The notes beneath the pieces were generated by a model. That model saw only the letters and a program-made list of their open reading frames with translations, did not search any database and was not told where the DNA came from. Source: Distichodus sexfasciatus (lineage: Eukaryota > Chordata > Actinopteri > Characiformes > Distichodontidae). From it: DNA of 64,000 bases. Positions 37,827-50,300 of this stretch are shown here, one piece after another. Each line of letters opens with the position of its first letter. The first letter of the stretch is position 1. The position numbers and the translations under genes were made by a program. The stretch lies in the NCBI GenBank assembly GCA_032718565.1, contig JAVGVS010000187.1:440001-504000 (forward strand), written 5' to 3'.

Positions 37827-40429
37827 CGGGATAGACAGAGAGATAGAGAGAGTGATGAAGGAATGGAAAGCGTCTGCACCGGGGCTGAAGTCTGTCCGCA
37901 GTCACTGTGAGCAGAGGTGAAGCGACTAGACTAGATGCAACGTTGCTACCCCACCCTTAAATCTGGTGTTCTGAGATTTTGGCCTACTTTGTCAGAAAAG
38001 CACAATGGTAGTGCACATTTGTTAGCATTTTCAAAGTAGCTTCACTACTGATAATTTACTGAAGACATAGCTAACTTAGTAGTCTTGCAAATTGCACATT
38101 TTAGTACCAACACTTGGTATAGTGGATGCAATAACGTTTGGGTAAGAATGCTCTTCAGCAGTTGTCGATTCTCTTTGTACCTAGGAATAAATCTCAAGTA
38201 AGAAAATCCTGGTGAATGTTAGGATCTTTGTGACAACTGCGTAATTTCTTCTTAAGAGCAGTTGGTGACTGAGGCCCAATGACAGAAAACTGCAGCATAA
38301 CTAATAACCAATAATGTCCAAATGTTCTTCTTCAGTTGGTGATATGCTAAATTTATGGACAAGAGGAAAATATTGTGTAATTCTGCATAAAATAGCGTAT
38401 TTCTGTTCTACGAATGCACATTAACCAGGGGTATGCCATTCTGATAGGTTAAGATATGCTCAAATATAACAAATGCTCAGAGAAATCATGCGGCTCGCCT
38501 TGTAGCCACTCAGCAATTTTGCACTCATCGCTAAAAAATTTCTATCCATCAACAAGCGAGCTCTCACACACACTGGGTTATGACATCTCTTTGTGCGTTT
38601 TTGTGTGTGATCCCTGTGGATCTTCTCAATAGGAGAGCAGCATTTAAAGCCCGGGAGTGATTGAAGACTTCCTTCGCTCACACTGCCAGACCAAGTTCTG
38701 GACACGAAAACAAAAATGACCAAACGCAAAGCCACAGAGCCATTAGGGGGTCAATCTGGCTGTGAGGAGCGGAAAAAGAGAAAGAGAGAGAAATCTGCTT
38801 ACTGTCTTGAACATCTCTTATTAAAGCCTTGGGCTGATTAAAGATGCTCGGCTTTAGCGTGTTTCTGTTCTGCTCCTCTCCAAGCGGGGTTAGGAAAGAA
38901 GGCGGCTCGGGCCAACTGTAACGCCAGGCTAAGAATAGAGTTCACATTTGGCTATGATTTATTGTTCCATCAACTACCGCATTCAGAGAGAAAGAGGAAA
39001 AAGCTAAATTGAAATTTAGCTCTAGTTTGTAAAACAGCTAGCGGCGTGTTGGCGTTGGCACACTCCACGTCCTGGGTTTGAGACTCGGAATCCAAAAATA
39101 TACATGTAATACTATCAATGTTGTGAAATCTACTTTTATAAGCGTAGCGTTGTAAGTTACAAGCTGCTTATGAGTAAAAGTAGCTAAGCTATAGTCAAAC
39201 TACTGTTTAACAACGTAACGTCAAATCACAGTTGGACTTCAATGTTTTGGAGGTAGTTTCTTTGTTAAAGTTATACATTTTCATAAACATGGCCACCGAT
39301 TCTAGAATCCTTCTTTGCCAAGGTGATCACAGAGGCCTGTCAGAGGTCATTTCTGCCAATTCAACAATAACAGAATCATCTGTTAGTTGAAAATGCCCTC
39401 TTTGTAAAGAGTATTGCCCTTTTTTGTGACAAATGTAATGCTTTTCCACACTATATCACTACATAATTAAAAAAAATAGCTACTGAAAACGTACTTAAGT
39501 TAGTAGCGTCAGCGACAACACTGAATAGTATAATAATAGAGCTATAAATGAGGTGCAAACAAAAAATAATATTGCTTTTAATTCATATATTCTGGTTTAA
39601 GTTCACGTAAAGCATGTCCTGAAGCTGGTTTGTCGATGTGTGTTTACTTTCAGGCAATGTCGCGCCCTGGTGGATCTATTAAAAAGTCATTAGGGAGCTG
39701 CTGGATGCTCACAAAGTCATGAGGTAATTAATTAATGAGTGTATATGTGAGTTATCAGCACTTCGTACAACAACAGTGACAGTGGCACTCGACAGGGCAC
39801 TGGGGCAAAGTGCTTGGGTGGATGATTCATAGCTTCATGTGTGCCTACGTGTGGTATATGAAGGTACATTTTGTCCTCCGCTTGCCAAAGTGGCAGAAAC
39901 TGTGACTGAGCTTAATAAAATGAACATGAAGCGGGATAAAGTTGACCAAAGGATGCAGCCGTGTAGGAAACGAGAATGATTAATATCTATAATAAGACAA
40001 ATCATTACACAAACAAGCAAAATGTGTATCTAAGGCTCACACACAGAATATTTTAGAGCGCGTAGAGGCCCGTCTCTTGCGTAATTCCCCCTCCCCCCCA
40101 ATCAAAGATATAAAGCGATAAAAAAGAGGATTTAGTTGATATCTGATCAATGTCTTTCAACATGCTCTGTTTATGGAGCTCAAGTAATTCTCTCGTTCCC
40201 TGCTCAGTCTCAAACTCGGAGTTTTCTGGCGGAGATTTCACCTGATTTCATCAGTGCGCGCCTTCACTGATGCAACCCCAATTCAACCCGCGCCGGAAAA
40301 GCGGACAAACAGAGACGCCTGGCGGCCAAAGCTGGGAGCGCACCGAGTCGCCTCACAAAAAGAAATAAAAATTAAGCGGAAAAATTCATTTAATTAAGCT
40401 TTTATTTCTTCTCACTTCATAAAACAACA
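37827..40429. other. Intergenic beyond the abcc12 3' end
   Basis: 39,650-39,790 and 40,060-40,290 look single-copy. The latter holds ATCAAAG and TTTATGG motifs, of the type bound by TCF and CDX factors, 1 kb past the abcc12 stop. No coding exon is seen. Confidence 0.4.
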
Positions 40430-41266
40430 AACCAAGATTGTCATTTAATCCTTTATTTTATGTACACATGCATATTCAACGTTCTCTCTTCATAGAAAAT
40501 CATGTCATGACCAGAAATAAATAACACACACAAAAGAAAAATGAATAAATATACAGAAATGTAAATATATATATGTTTCAGTCCTATGAGAACTACAGAA
40601 GCTTCTGAAGCTCACTTAATCAGTGCCATTGAGCTTAATTTATGAACATGTGCAAGACAAGGGACAAATAAACGCTGCAAACTCATTAAAGGCCCAGTAA
40701 CGATATTGGCAGAGTAAAATACTGGTAATTTTGTTCTTTAAAGTAGTGTTTGTTCTAAGACAGGTTTCTGTTCTAAGACTGGTAAGTTAAAGTTGGTCCC
40801 GAATGGAGCCTTCATTTACATTGAGGCAGAAATATATAGAGAAAAATTCATTTCAAATCTTGTGCAAATCATCTTCGTGTTCACAGTAGTGCTGAGAGAC
40901 ATAAAGATGTATTGATTGTTGCTCAAGTAAGCCAGAAATGTGCAATTTGTGTATTTTACAGTTCCTCTCAAAATGTCCCGAAATACAAGTCACAGCGAGG
41001 TTTCAAATCTCTAACAAATATCATTAATCAAGATTATCCCTACCTCTCCAAGCAACGCTCCCAAAAAGATCTTGAAAACCTCTGCTATACCTGGGACGAT
41101 TCTTTTTACAACCCCAAAATTTGGCACTTTTTAAACTAGAAACATTGTCAACAGCCAAAACTGCCTCACTCTCATCATTTCAGTATTTGTTCACTGAGGC
41201 ACACCGAAAACACCCTCGATGAGCAGCAAGGAAATGTGCGAGAATCTGTGTGTGTGTGTGTGTGTT
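40430..41266 (-). other. abcc12: Probable abcc12 3' UTR
   Basis: About 840 bases between the stop codon and the best minus-strand AATAAA (40457-40452). Nothing coding is seen. It begins with a (CA)n tract at 41245-41266. The true end is not known; other A/T-rich sites nearby could serve. Confidence 0.45.
40452..40457 (-). terminator. Candidate polyadenylation signal AATAAA for abcc12
   Basis: The plus strand reads TTTATT in an A/T-rich stretch. It is the first canonical hexamer I found on the minus strand after the stop codon. A T-rich minus-strand segment lies beyond it. Confidence 0.35.
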
Positions 41267-41359
41267 TCAGGAGTTAACGCTATTGGCTGCTTCGTAGAGC
41301 GCTGCAAAAAGAGAGTCGGGTCTCTGCATGAGCTCCTGCGGCCGGTCGAATTCGACAAC
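41267..41359 (-). CDS. abcc12: abcc12 exon 30 (residues 1356-1385), C-terminus and stop
   Basis: VVEFDRPQELMQRPDSLFAA LYEAANSVNS then TGA at 41269-41267. The VxEFDxPxxLxxxPxSxFAxL ending is that of ABCC11/ABCC12. The stop abuts a (CA)n run that opens the 3' UTR. Confidence 0.96.
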   Translation of the reverse strand, partial: VVEFDRPQELMQRPDSLFAALYEAANSVNS

Positions 41360-44300
41360 CTGAAAAAGAACAAGTGAATTTAGTGAATTGCAATTGCGAC
41401 TCAAGGGCTGACGTCATGTGTGTGATGATTTTCCGAGGTGTGTGTAGTGTTTTTGTGTCGATATGTGCGTGTATTCGTACCCGGCCCTTATCCATGACGA
41501 GGATGCGGTCGCATTCGAGCACGGTGTTGATGCGGTGCGCAATGGTCAGCATGGTGCAGTGCTGGAAGGAGTCTCGGATGGTGTGCTGAATCAAACTGTC
41601 CGTCTCCGAGTCGATGGACGCCGTCGCCTCGTCCAGCAGGATGATCTGTAATTAAGTAGTTTTCTTTCAGTACTCGTTATTCCACTCTCTATAAACATGG
41701 ACACAATGTCTGGGTTCTGAGGATAATAGAGAGAGAGAGAGAGAGAGAGAAAAAGTGTGTGTTCTTACTTTAGAATTGCGCAGCAGTGCTCTGGCCATGC
41801 ATATGAGCTGTCTCTCTCCTACAGAGAAGTTCTCGCCGTTCTCCACTACAGGAGACCCCAGTTTCTCAGGCAACCTGGAGATCTGGGGAAAAGAGAAAGC
41901 CAGTTTGGTAATGAGCCGAATCCTGTTTGCTTACAGTTCGAGCGATTATGTCAACGTTTGAGCCATGTTCCCCTTATTTGGTTCGTTTTGGGCGATATTA
42001 CCTCCATATATATTTACATAGAATCAGGACACATAGACACGAATGGGATTATAAAAATATACCGTGTTCTTCATGTACGTTTTCTCCAAAGCCGTCCAGA
42101 TCTCTTCATCCGAGTAGTTGTTAAAGGGGTCGAGGTTGTACCTGAATGAAGTAGACACCAGCATTAACACTAGTAGATCTGTATGATATAATTAAAGCTG
42201 ATTTACTGAACTTTGTGGGAAAATGAGGTGGTTTGGAGGTTGAGCTTAAAGATTAGCCTTTACCTGACCGTTCCAATAAAGAGCACAGGGTCCTGGGGGA
42301 TGATGGACAGCTGGCTGCGCAGGTCCTGTAGGCCCAAAGTGGCTATGTCCATGTTGTCGACTATGATAGTGCCCCCTGCTGCTTCTGCCAGGCGGAACAG
42401 CGCCACTCCCAGGGACGACTTACCTGGAACATTTTGACAATTGTAAATGTCACAAGGTCAAGGAAAGTTATGAGTGTCAATTCAAGGCCGAAGAGGTAAT
42501 AAAATCCTATGCTCTGGACCCTCACCTGAGCCAGTGCGTCCCACAATGCCGAGCTTCTCCCGCGCCTGGATAGCCAGGTTGAGGCGGTCGAGTACGATTG
42601 GGGTGTTCTCCCTGTACCTCATGCTGTAGTCTTTAAAGGTGATGGTGCCTTCCTGCGGCCAGCCGGCGGCAATGTTCACGCCCTTCACCTTTCGAGGAGC
42701 CTCGGACTTGCAGCTCTGGAAAAGGAAAAATGTTAAAGCAAGTAAAATCTGCAGCTTTGAATGTCAAGATGAGCATGTCACGAGAAAAACAACAATATCA
42801 GTTAATGGTAGCCAGTGAGCTGACAGTATTATACTTGCATTAAATTAAGCATGAAATTTTTTTAAATCCTACTTATAGTAAGACGTACGTTTTGCTGAAA
42901 ATTAGTTGATCTTGAGCGTTACTGAGTATACAGTAGATAGCAACATACGTCCTACCATAATGTATTCCTGCAGTCTCTCCACCGAGGTGAACTTGGCTTC
43001 CACTTCTGTCGAGAGCCTCACCACATACTGCAACATGCCTGTCAGCTGTGAGAAAAATTAACAAGCGTTAAAATATACTCGCAAATATTTTATAAAACTT
43101 TCTCAAGTGGCCATAGTGGTTAAGAGGTTTTAGTCACTGCTTCCAGCTTACCCTGTTCTGTTAATCTATGGTTTAGCGTTAAGTATCTTGTTTGGTTTAA
43201 TCAGCTTGCTTAGTGTTAGCGTGTGTTTTATTTTAGTGCCTGTTCACTCATATGTGAGTATTTTTATAAATGCATTTTTAAATACGTTTGAGCCACCTCA
43301 TACGTATTTAAAAATATATGTTCATAAAAATATCTGAATACGTGTAAACAGGCCTTTTTTTTAAACAAATGTTGTGTAAACGCAATTTTAAAATGAAATA
43401 TAAAATATGATGTAAATCCAAGTTGAATTTTTACAACACTTTACCTGTATGGTGTAGGAAAGAGCCAGGCCCTTGAGTGCAGGGTTGATGGTCTCGTTGG
43501 AGCTCAGCACCACAAACAGAGCCACAATCAGAGCCACAGTAGCCGACAAGAAGTCCAGCCAGAACGACAGCCAACGCGTCCCGCAGTTAAACAACAAGAA
43601 GTGATTCGAGTTGTGGTCGCTCATCTGCTTAAACCTGTCATGAAAACCCACAAAACAACAATATAACTGTGTTGCATTTTATATTTGCATTTCATTTTCA
43701 ATGTGCTGTATTTTTGTTCCCATTTGTGGTCAAATTTATTAATAAAACACATTTGAAACATTCATTCATTCTCTGAACTGCTGAATCCCAACTGGGGTCG
43801 CGGGGGGACCGGAGCCAACACACCACAGGGCACACACACTCACACCTTACAGGGGCCAATTTAGAGTAGCCAATTAACCTACATCGTATGCCTTTGGACT
43901 GTTCAACTTTTAGAACATCACTGCACTTGTCCAAAACAGGCTAAACAGCCTTTTTTTCCAACCGAATGTCATGTAAATGCAATTAAAAAAAAACATTTTT
44001 AAAAATGCATTTATAAAAATATCTGCATATGTGTAAACAGGTTTTTTTTAAACTGAATGTCATGTAAATGCAATAAAAAAAATTAACACATAAATACAAG
44101 TGCTCAGTGTTCAGAGCGCTAAACGGCTTCAGCAAGAACACCCACGGGTTTAACGTCTTTTAGCGGCAGCGCTCAGAGCGTTCAACTTTTAAAACAGCGC
44201 TGCACTCATCAATGTCACTTGTCTCTTGTTAGCCAATAAAAATCGAGGAAGGGGTGGCACATATAAATCGGTGGTACTCTCCCAGCTGTTTACTCACACG

Positions 44301-47300
44301 GTTTATTTAATGCACCCGATCTCGTCTCAAAGACGTGATACTCTATTTTAAACGCTGCCGCTAATGCCAAGAAGCGATTTCTCTCCATCTTGTCAGCTAA
44401 ACTAGCGATCTCAAAGAAACACGATGAAATAGGAGCGGACGCGGAATTGCCTGATGACGCGTTTCGTAACTTAGCAACAACGGGTGCTGAAAGAACGCCC
44501 TGTGGAAGTGAGGAAAAAACGCATATGGTGGACACAGGCCCTTAATGTTAACAGGATTTATTGTCATGTTTCATATATATAGTTTATAGTATATACCAGG
44601 GGTGGGCACTTCCGGTCCTGGAGGGCCGGTGTCCTGCAGGTTTTCCATCCAACCTGATGAGTATCTTCTGGTGATTGTCTACCTGAGACCAGGTGTGAAT
44701 GTTCTAAAATCAAGTACGATGGAAAACCTCCAGGACACTGGCCCTCCAGGACTGGAAGTGCCCACCCCTGGTATATACAGTATATATGAGTACTATTATG
44801 GTATGACTGGAGTCTTACTGTTGAATATACTGTTCTCTTTTGTCGTAAGCGTGGATGGTGCTGAGGCCCTGGATTACAGAGGTGGTGAGGGAGATCCAGG
44901 GCGAGCGACTCACATTCTCCATCCTCTTCATCTCCCGGATGCTCCTCTGGAAAACACTGAGGCACACATCTAAGTATTAACACACGCTATACTGACCTCA
45001 ACGTAGAGAAATCTGCAAACGTTTGAGTTAAAATCACTCAGATACTGAACAAAATGTGTGGTAAATTCTCGACTATAAATACTTATAAATTATGAAATTA
45101 TTTGTATTGGACAGTTTCATGAAATCACCACCAAATTCCAAATTTTATGCATTGGTCAGCAGGGGGCGCAGTTCGGTTAGAAATGATTGACTCAAATTGT
45201 TGCAGCATCAAGCACGAGCTGCTTTTGCCTTTTTGTTTTATTCTTAAAGCGCAAAAAGTTCCAGATTCACGGTTCGAGTGTCCTCTGAAGTAACACGTTT
45301 TCGACGAACACTTGTTCACACAAAGACGTCAGTGTTGGAGAAGCAGGAGAGGTGCCGACTTACTAGAGTATGACGGAGAAGATGAGGCCGATGGTTGCCA
45401 CGGCGATAAGGAGGTAGGGGAAGACGAGGCAGACGGTCAGGATGGTGTAGGTGACCATCATGCAGAACTGCAGAAAGTTCTCCATGTTGAAGGGCAACAC
45501 GGCGTCGATCTCGTCCTGGTCCTTGCTGAAGCGGTTGACCATGCGGCCGGTCGGGGTCGTGTCGAAGAAGCTCATGGGGCTGGCCAGGATCTGACAAGTG
45601 GCAGAAGTAGCAGAAATCTTCAGTTAAAGTGAAAAATCCTTTCACAGAAATTGTGTCCAGTTCAAGTTAAATGTCACCCATTAGAATACTGGAAGAGTGT
45701 GATATCAGACACTTTAGTGCTATCTGACACTCGAGGAAAAGTGATAGACACTTCAGTATCAATAAAATCAGATACTTGAGAAAAGGTATATGAAATCAGA
45801 CACTTTTTGATACTTGAGTACCACTAACATCAGTCAGTTGAGTAAAAGTACTAAAGTGTGTGATGGACACCCCTTAATTATAACTTAAGTCAAGTAGAGA
45901 GTGAAAGTTGCCAATATTGAGGAGATCAGATTGATCAGATTTTATATATCTAAATTGTGTATCTAAAGGCCGTCTCACCCGCTTGAACATGGTGTCGTGG
46001 AGTTTGGAGGAGGCGCGCAGTGTGACTTTGGTGAAAGTGAAGCCCTTGAGGAAACTCAGCACAATCATGGCAACCACAACCAGTCCGTACACCATCTGAT
46101 AGAACTCCAGGTCGGGGTTCTCCGAGATGTTCCCAGCGTTGGGCGATGATGAATTCTGCGTGCGTGAAAGATGGGGTTTACATTTTTACATGTACACCAT
46201 TTAGCAGACGCTCTTATCCGGGGGAGCGTTCCACTACGTTAGTTGCTAATGTGCACTACGTTAGTTGCTAATGTGCACTACGTTAGTTGTTGCTAATGTG
46301 CACTATGTTAATTGTTGCTAATGTGCACTATGTTAGTTGCTAATGTGCACTACGTTAGTTGCTAATGTGCACTACGTTAGTTGCTAATGTGCATTATGTT
46401 AGTTGTTGCTAATGTGCACTGTATTAGTTGCTAATGTGCACTACGTTAGTTGCTAATGTGCACTGTATTAGTTGCTAATGTGCACTACGTTAGTTGCTAA
46501 TGTGCACTATGTTAGTTGTTGCTAATGTGCACTGTATTAGTTGCTAATGCGCACTGTGTTAGTTGCTAATGTGCACTGTGTTAGTTGCTAATGTGCACTA
46601 CGTTAGTTGCTAATGTGCACTACGTTAGTTGCTAATGTGCGCTATGTTAGTTGCTAATGTGCATCATGCTAGTTGCTAATGTGCACTACGTTAGTTGCTA
46701 ATGTGCACCATGCTAGTTGCTAATGTGCACTACGTTAGTTGCTAATGTGCACTACGTTAGTTGCTAATGTGCACCATGTTAGTTGCTAATGTGCACTATG
46801 TTAGTTGTTGCTAATGTACACTGTGTTAGTTGCTAATGTACACTGTGTTAGTTGCTAATGTGCGCTATGTTAGTTGCTAATGTGCACTGTGTTAGTTGTT
46901 AATGTGCACTATGTTAGTTGCTAATGTGCACTGTGTTAGTTGCTAATGTGCGCTATGTTAGTTGCTAATGTGCGCTATGTTAGTTGCTAATGTGCACTAT
47001 GTTAGTTGCTAATGTGCGCTATGTTAGTTGCTAATGTGCACTATGTTAGTTGTGGCTAATGTGCACTGTGTTAGTTGCTAATGTGCGCTATGTTAGTTGC
47101 TAATGTGCACATTCTGATTCTGAATAAATGATTTAAAAATATTTATCTGGATATAAAGGAGTGTTTGTGGTTAAGGACATGTTAAAGCCATTGTTTATGG
47201 CCAATGAGAAACACACAGTACATAAGCAAAGTAAGATGATAGGATATGGACGTGTGTGTGTGTTTACCCCAGAGCCTTGATCCAGCCAGTAACTGAGCCA

Positions 47301-50300
47301 CCAGTTGCTGAAGGCAGTGCTTCCGACCAGCAGTACAAAGATCAGCAGCACAAATATTAGAAGAATGTAACCTAACAAACAAAATGTGAGAAAGAGACAT
47401 GGAATGCAATCCAAAATGTTTCATATGAAAACAATAACCAACCACCAGAGGGCTGGGTATTGTACGTTTACATGGTGGCTGACGCTTTGGGAAACGCACC
47501 CCAGAGCGACTCACAATTCTATATTTTTTGGTAAGAGCCGTCCTGGAGCCAACGTGGGGGCCACTGCTCATTTTCCCATGTTTAGTGTGGTTGTTAAAAC
47601 CATGTTTAACGGATTGAAGTGACTTACCTCCAGCTGCCATGCAATACTGATGGTAGGTTTTAAGTGTGACTGATCCTTCCTGCGTCACCTCCTTTGTGAC
47701 CAGCTGATCCTTGCCTTCAAAAGTGTATATGCGTTTAAAAATCTTAGACCTTTATTCATTGTTAGCAGAAGTATTGACACAAAGCAGAACGTGCCTCACA
47801 AACATACAGTACAAGCAAAATCCTGTAGTACCTTTAGGCTGCTGAGAGTCTTCTTTGGGGTCGTCTTTTTTACTTTTCTCGTCTGACATGTCAAAGGCTA
47901 AAGGATGAGTTTTAGATTAATATTTAATTCATTTTCAATTTATTGCCCAGTCCTAACATTTCCACTCATAACCTCTGACCTGGGTTTTCATATCCACCAG
48001 CTTTGGAGACATCAGAGTCCTGTTTGCTGCGCTGCCTGTCGTCGGAGGAAACCGGAGAGGGATCCTTTTTTTTGCCCTGTGAAGTGGGAGACCAAATCAG
48101 ACTGCACATATGTAGGAATCACCAACGCACTGCTGTAAGGTAGTAAAGAAAGCGTTTTTACGTTGTTCTGCTCCTGCTGCAAGTTGTTGATGAGTTGGGC
48201 GTAGCGTCCCCCCGCCTTCATCAGAGCCCGGTGTGTTCCCGCCTCGTTGATCTCCCCGTTCTCCAGCAGCATGACTTCGTTGCAGAATTCCAGATACTGC
48301 AGCGTGAGGGAGAAAGATAGAGGTGGAGGTGAAAGGTAGTGGTGTAACGATACATCGATACATTGAAGCGAGTCGGAATCGTATCGTAGCAGACTACGGA
48401 ATCGATATAATATTGCATGATGATGAAACGCTATTTACGCTCCTAGTGCAAGGTAGGAAAGAGTCATCAAAACGTTATAGAGAGTTACACATTGAACGCT
48501 GTGTCGTTAAAAGCGATGGACTGGTTGGCAATAAGTCACCAAAGTGCTGAGTGAGCGAGTACGACTCAATAAAAGTGTGTGTCAGGTTTACAACGACATG
48601 TAACCCTCCCTCCGCTCTGGGTGAAAAGGCTTGTCAATACAGCAGCAGTTAACCCCTTTTATGGCTGAGAAATGTCTGAGAAGCTGATTTCGGAGATACG
48701 GTTACAGAGATTTGCTCTTAGGTAAGAGTAGAATCTACAAATGGTGAAGAGCGAAAACAGGCAGCCTTCTGATCATCGGGCCAACTCCCTAACCGTTACG
48801 CTACCAACCCACAGTCCGGTTAAGACTTGCATCCTGCAAATGTGTTTTCTGCATTTATTTCTAATGCAAACCCAATGAGTTTCAGCGTTCACAGCGCTAA
48901 GCGCCTTCAGCAGAAAATAGACGCTCAGAGCACTTCAAGTTGGAATCCGTTAAACTTTTACACCGGCGCTGGGCTCGTCAATGTCACTTCTGTCTTGCTA
49001 GCCAGTCAAAATTGAGGGGGGGCGGGACATACACAGTCAAGAACTCACTAACAACAATGGTGGCGTTGCAGCGGGATAAGCTAACTAGTTCAAACGCTAC
49101 CACTATGCCAAGAAGCAATTTCTCTCTGTTGTATAGATTAATCTCTTATGTCGGCTAAACTACCGATCTCAAAGGAACAAGTTACAAGGTTTACATGAAA
49201 TAGGAACGAACGCGGAAGTGCCCGATGACACTTTTTGTAACTTAGCAACAGTAAGCGCAGAGAGAAACGTCAAGAAAGCTTCGAGAAAGCACTGTGGATT
49301 TGAGGTTTTGACCGCTCTCAGACTTTTGCACACCACTGTACCATATCAGATGTTTGCACGATCATTGCAGTCACAATCACTGCAATCGCAGCATAAATCC
49401 CATAAAGTGCTGCTTACTCTATAAGCTCAGTGTATTAGTGAAGTTAAAAATGGCAAACATGATCAAAGTTGGATCTAGAACACCATCTGTTGTTACTTGA
49501 TTATTTTTCTTCACCATGGCTGTCACTGGGTGTGTTCACTCTGAGCTACAAACCTGAATTATTGAAAATGAAAATCAATGGCAAAGATGATGAGTAATAG
49601 GGCGAAACTTCACTTGTAACACGGAGGAAATAAGCACTGCACCTAGTAGGCGTTGAACAAGCTCCAGTCTGATTTTACTGGCTATTTCAAGGAAGTAAAT
49701 CTTTGAGCCTGGGTATTACATAATGAACATGAATTATGCTGGAGAAAATAAACATGGACTATTCATCAACCCAAGCTCATTCACAAACTCTTAATGGGGA
49801 ATCATCTGGGCTTTTAGATGTTGTAATATAGTGATAATAACCCTACAAAATCCCCAAATACTGATTTGATTGAGACTTCTCCACACTTTGCATCTTTTGT
49901 AGTGCATAGGAAACATTTGTTTGGTCCAAACGTAGGAAACTTGAGTCAACGCCTTCACGGAACATCTTGTCTTTCACTAAATGGTTCCACTCCAGTTTGA
50001 TGGACGACCGTTCCGTGAAGGCGTTGACTAAAATATTCCTACGTTTGCCATATAAAGAAGGCAGCTAACCTGGAGCTGATGCGTGACCAGGATGACCGAT
50101 TTGCCCTTCAACTCTTTCTTGATGCACTCCTCGAATATGTGCTTCCCTACGTGAGCGTCCACTGCTGAGAGAGGGTCGTCCATCAGGAAGATGTCTCTGT
50201 TGGAGTAGACAGCTCTGGCTAGACTCACCCTCTGCTTCTGTCCACCGGAAAGGTTAAGACCTCGCTCTCCGATCTACACACACACACATACACACACACA

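Noticed and set aside
46232..47110. CRISPR-like array
   Set aside because: Units are contiguous with no unique spacers, and the host is a vertebrate.
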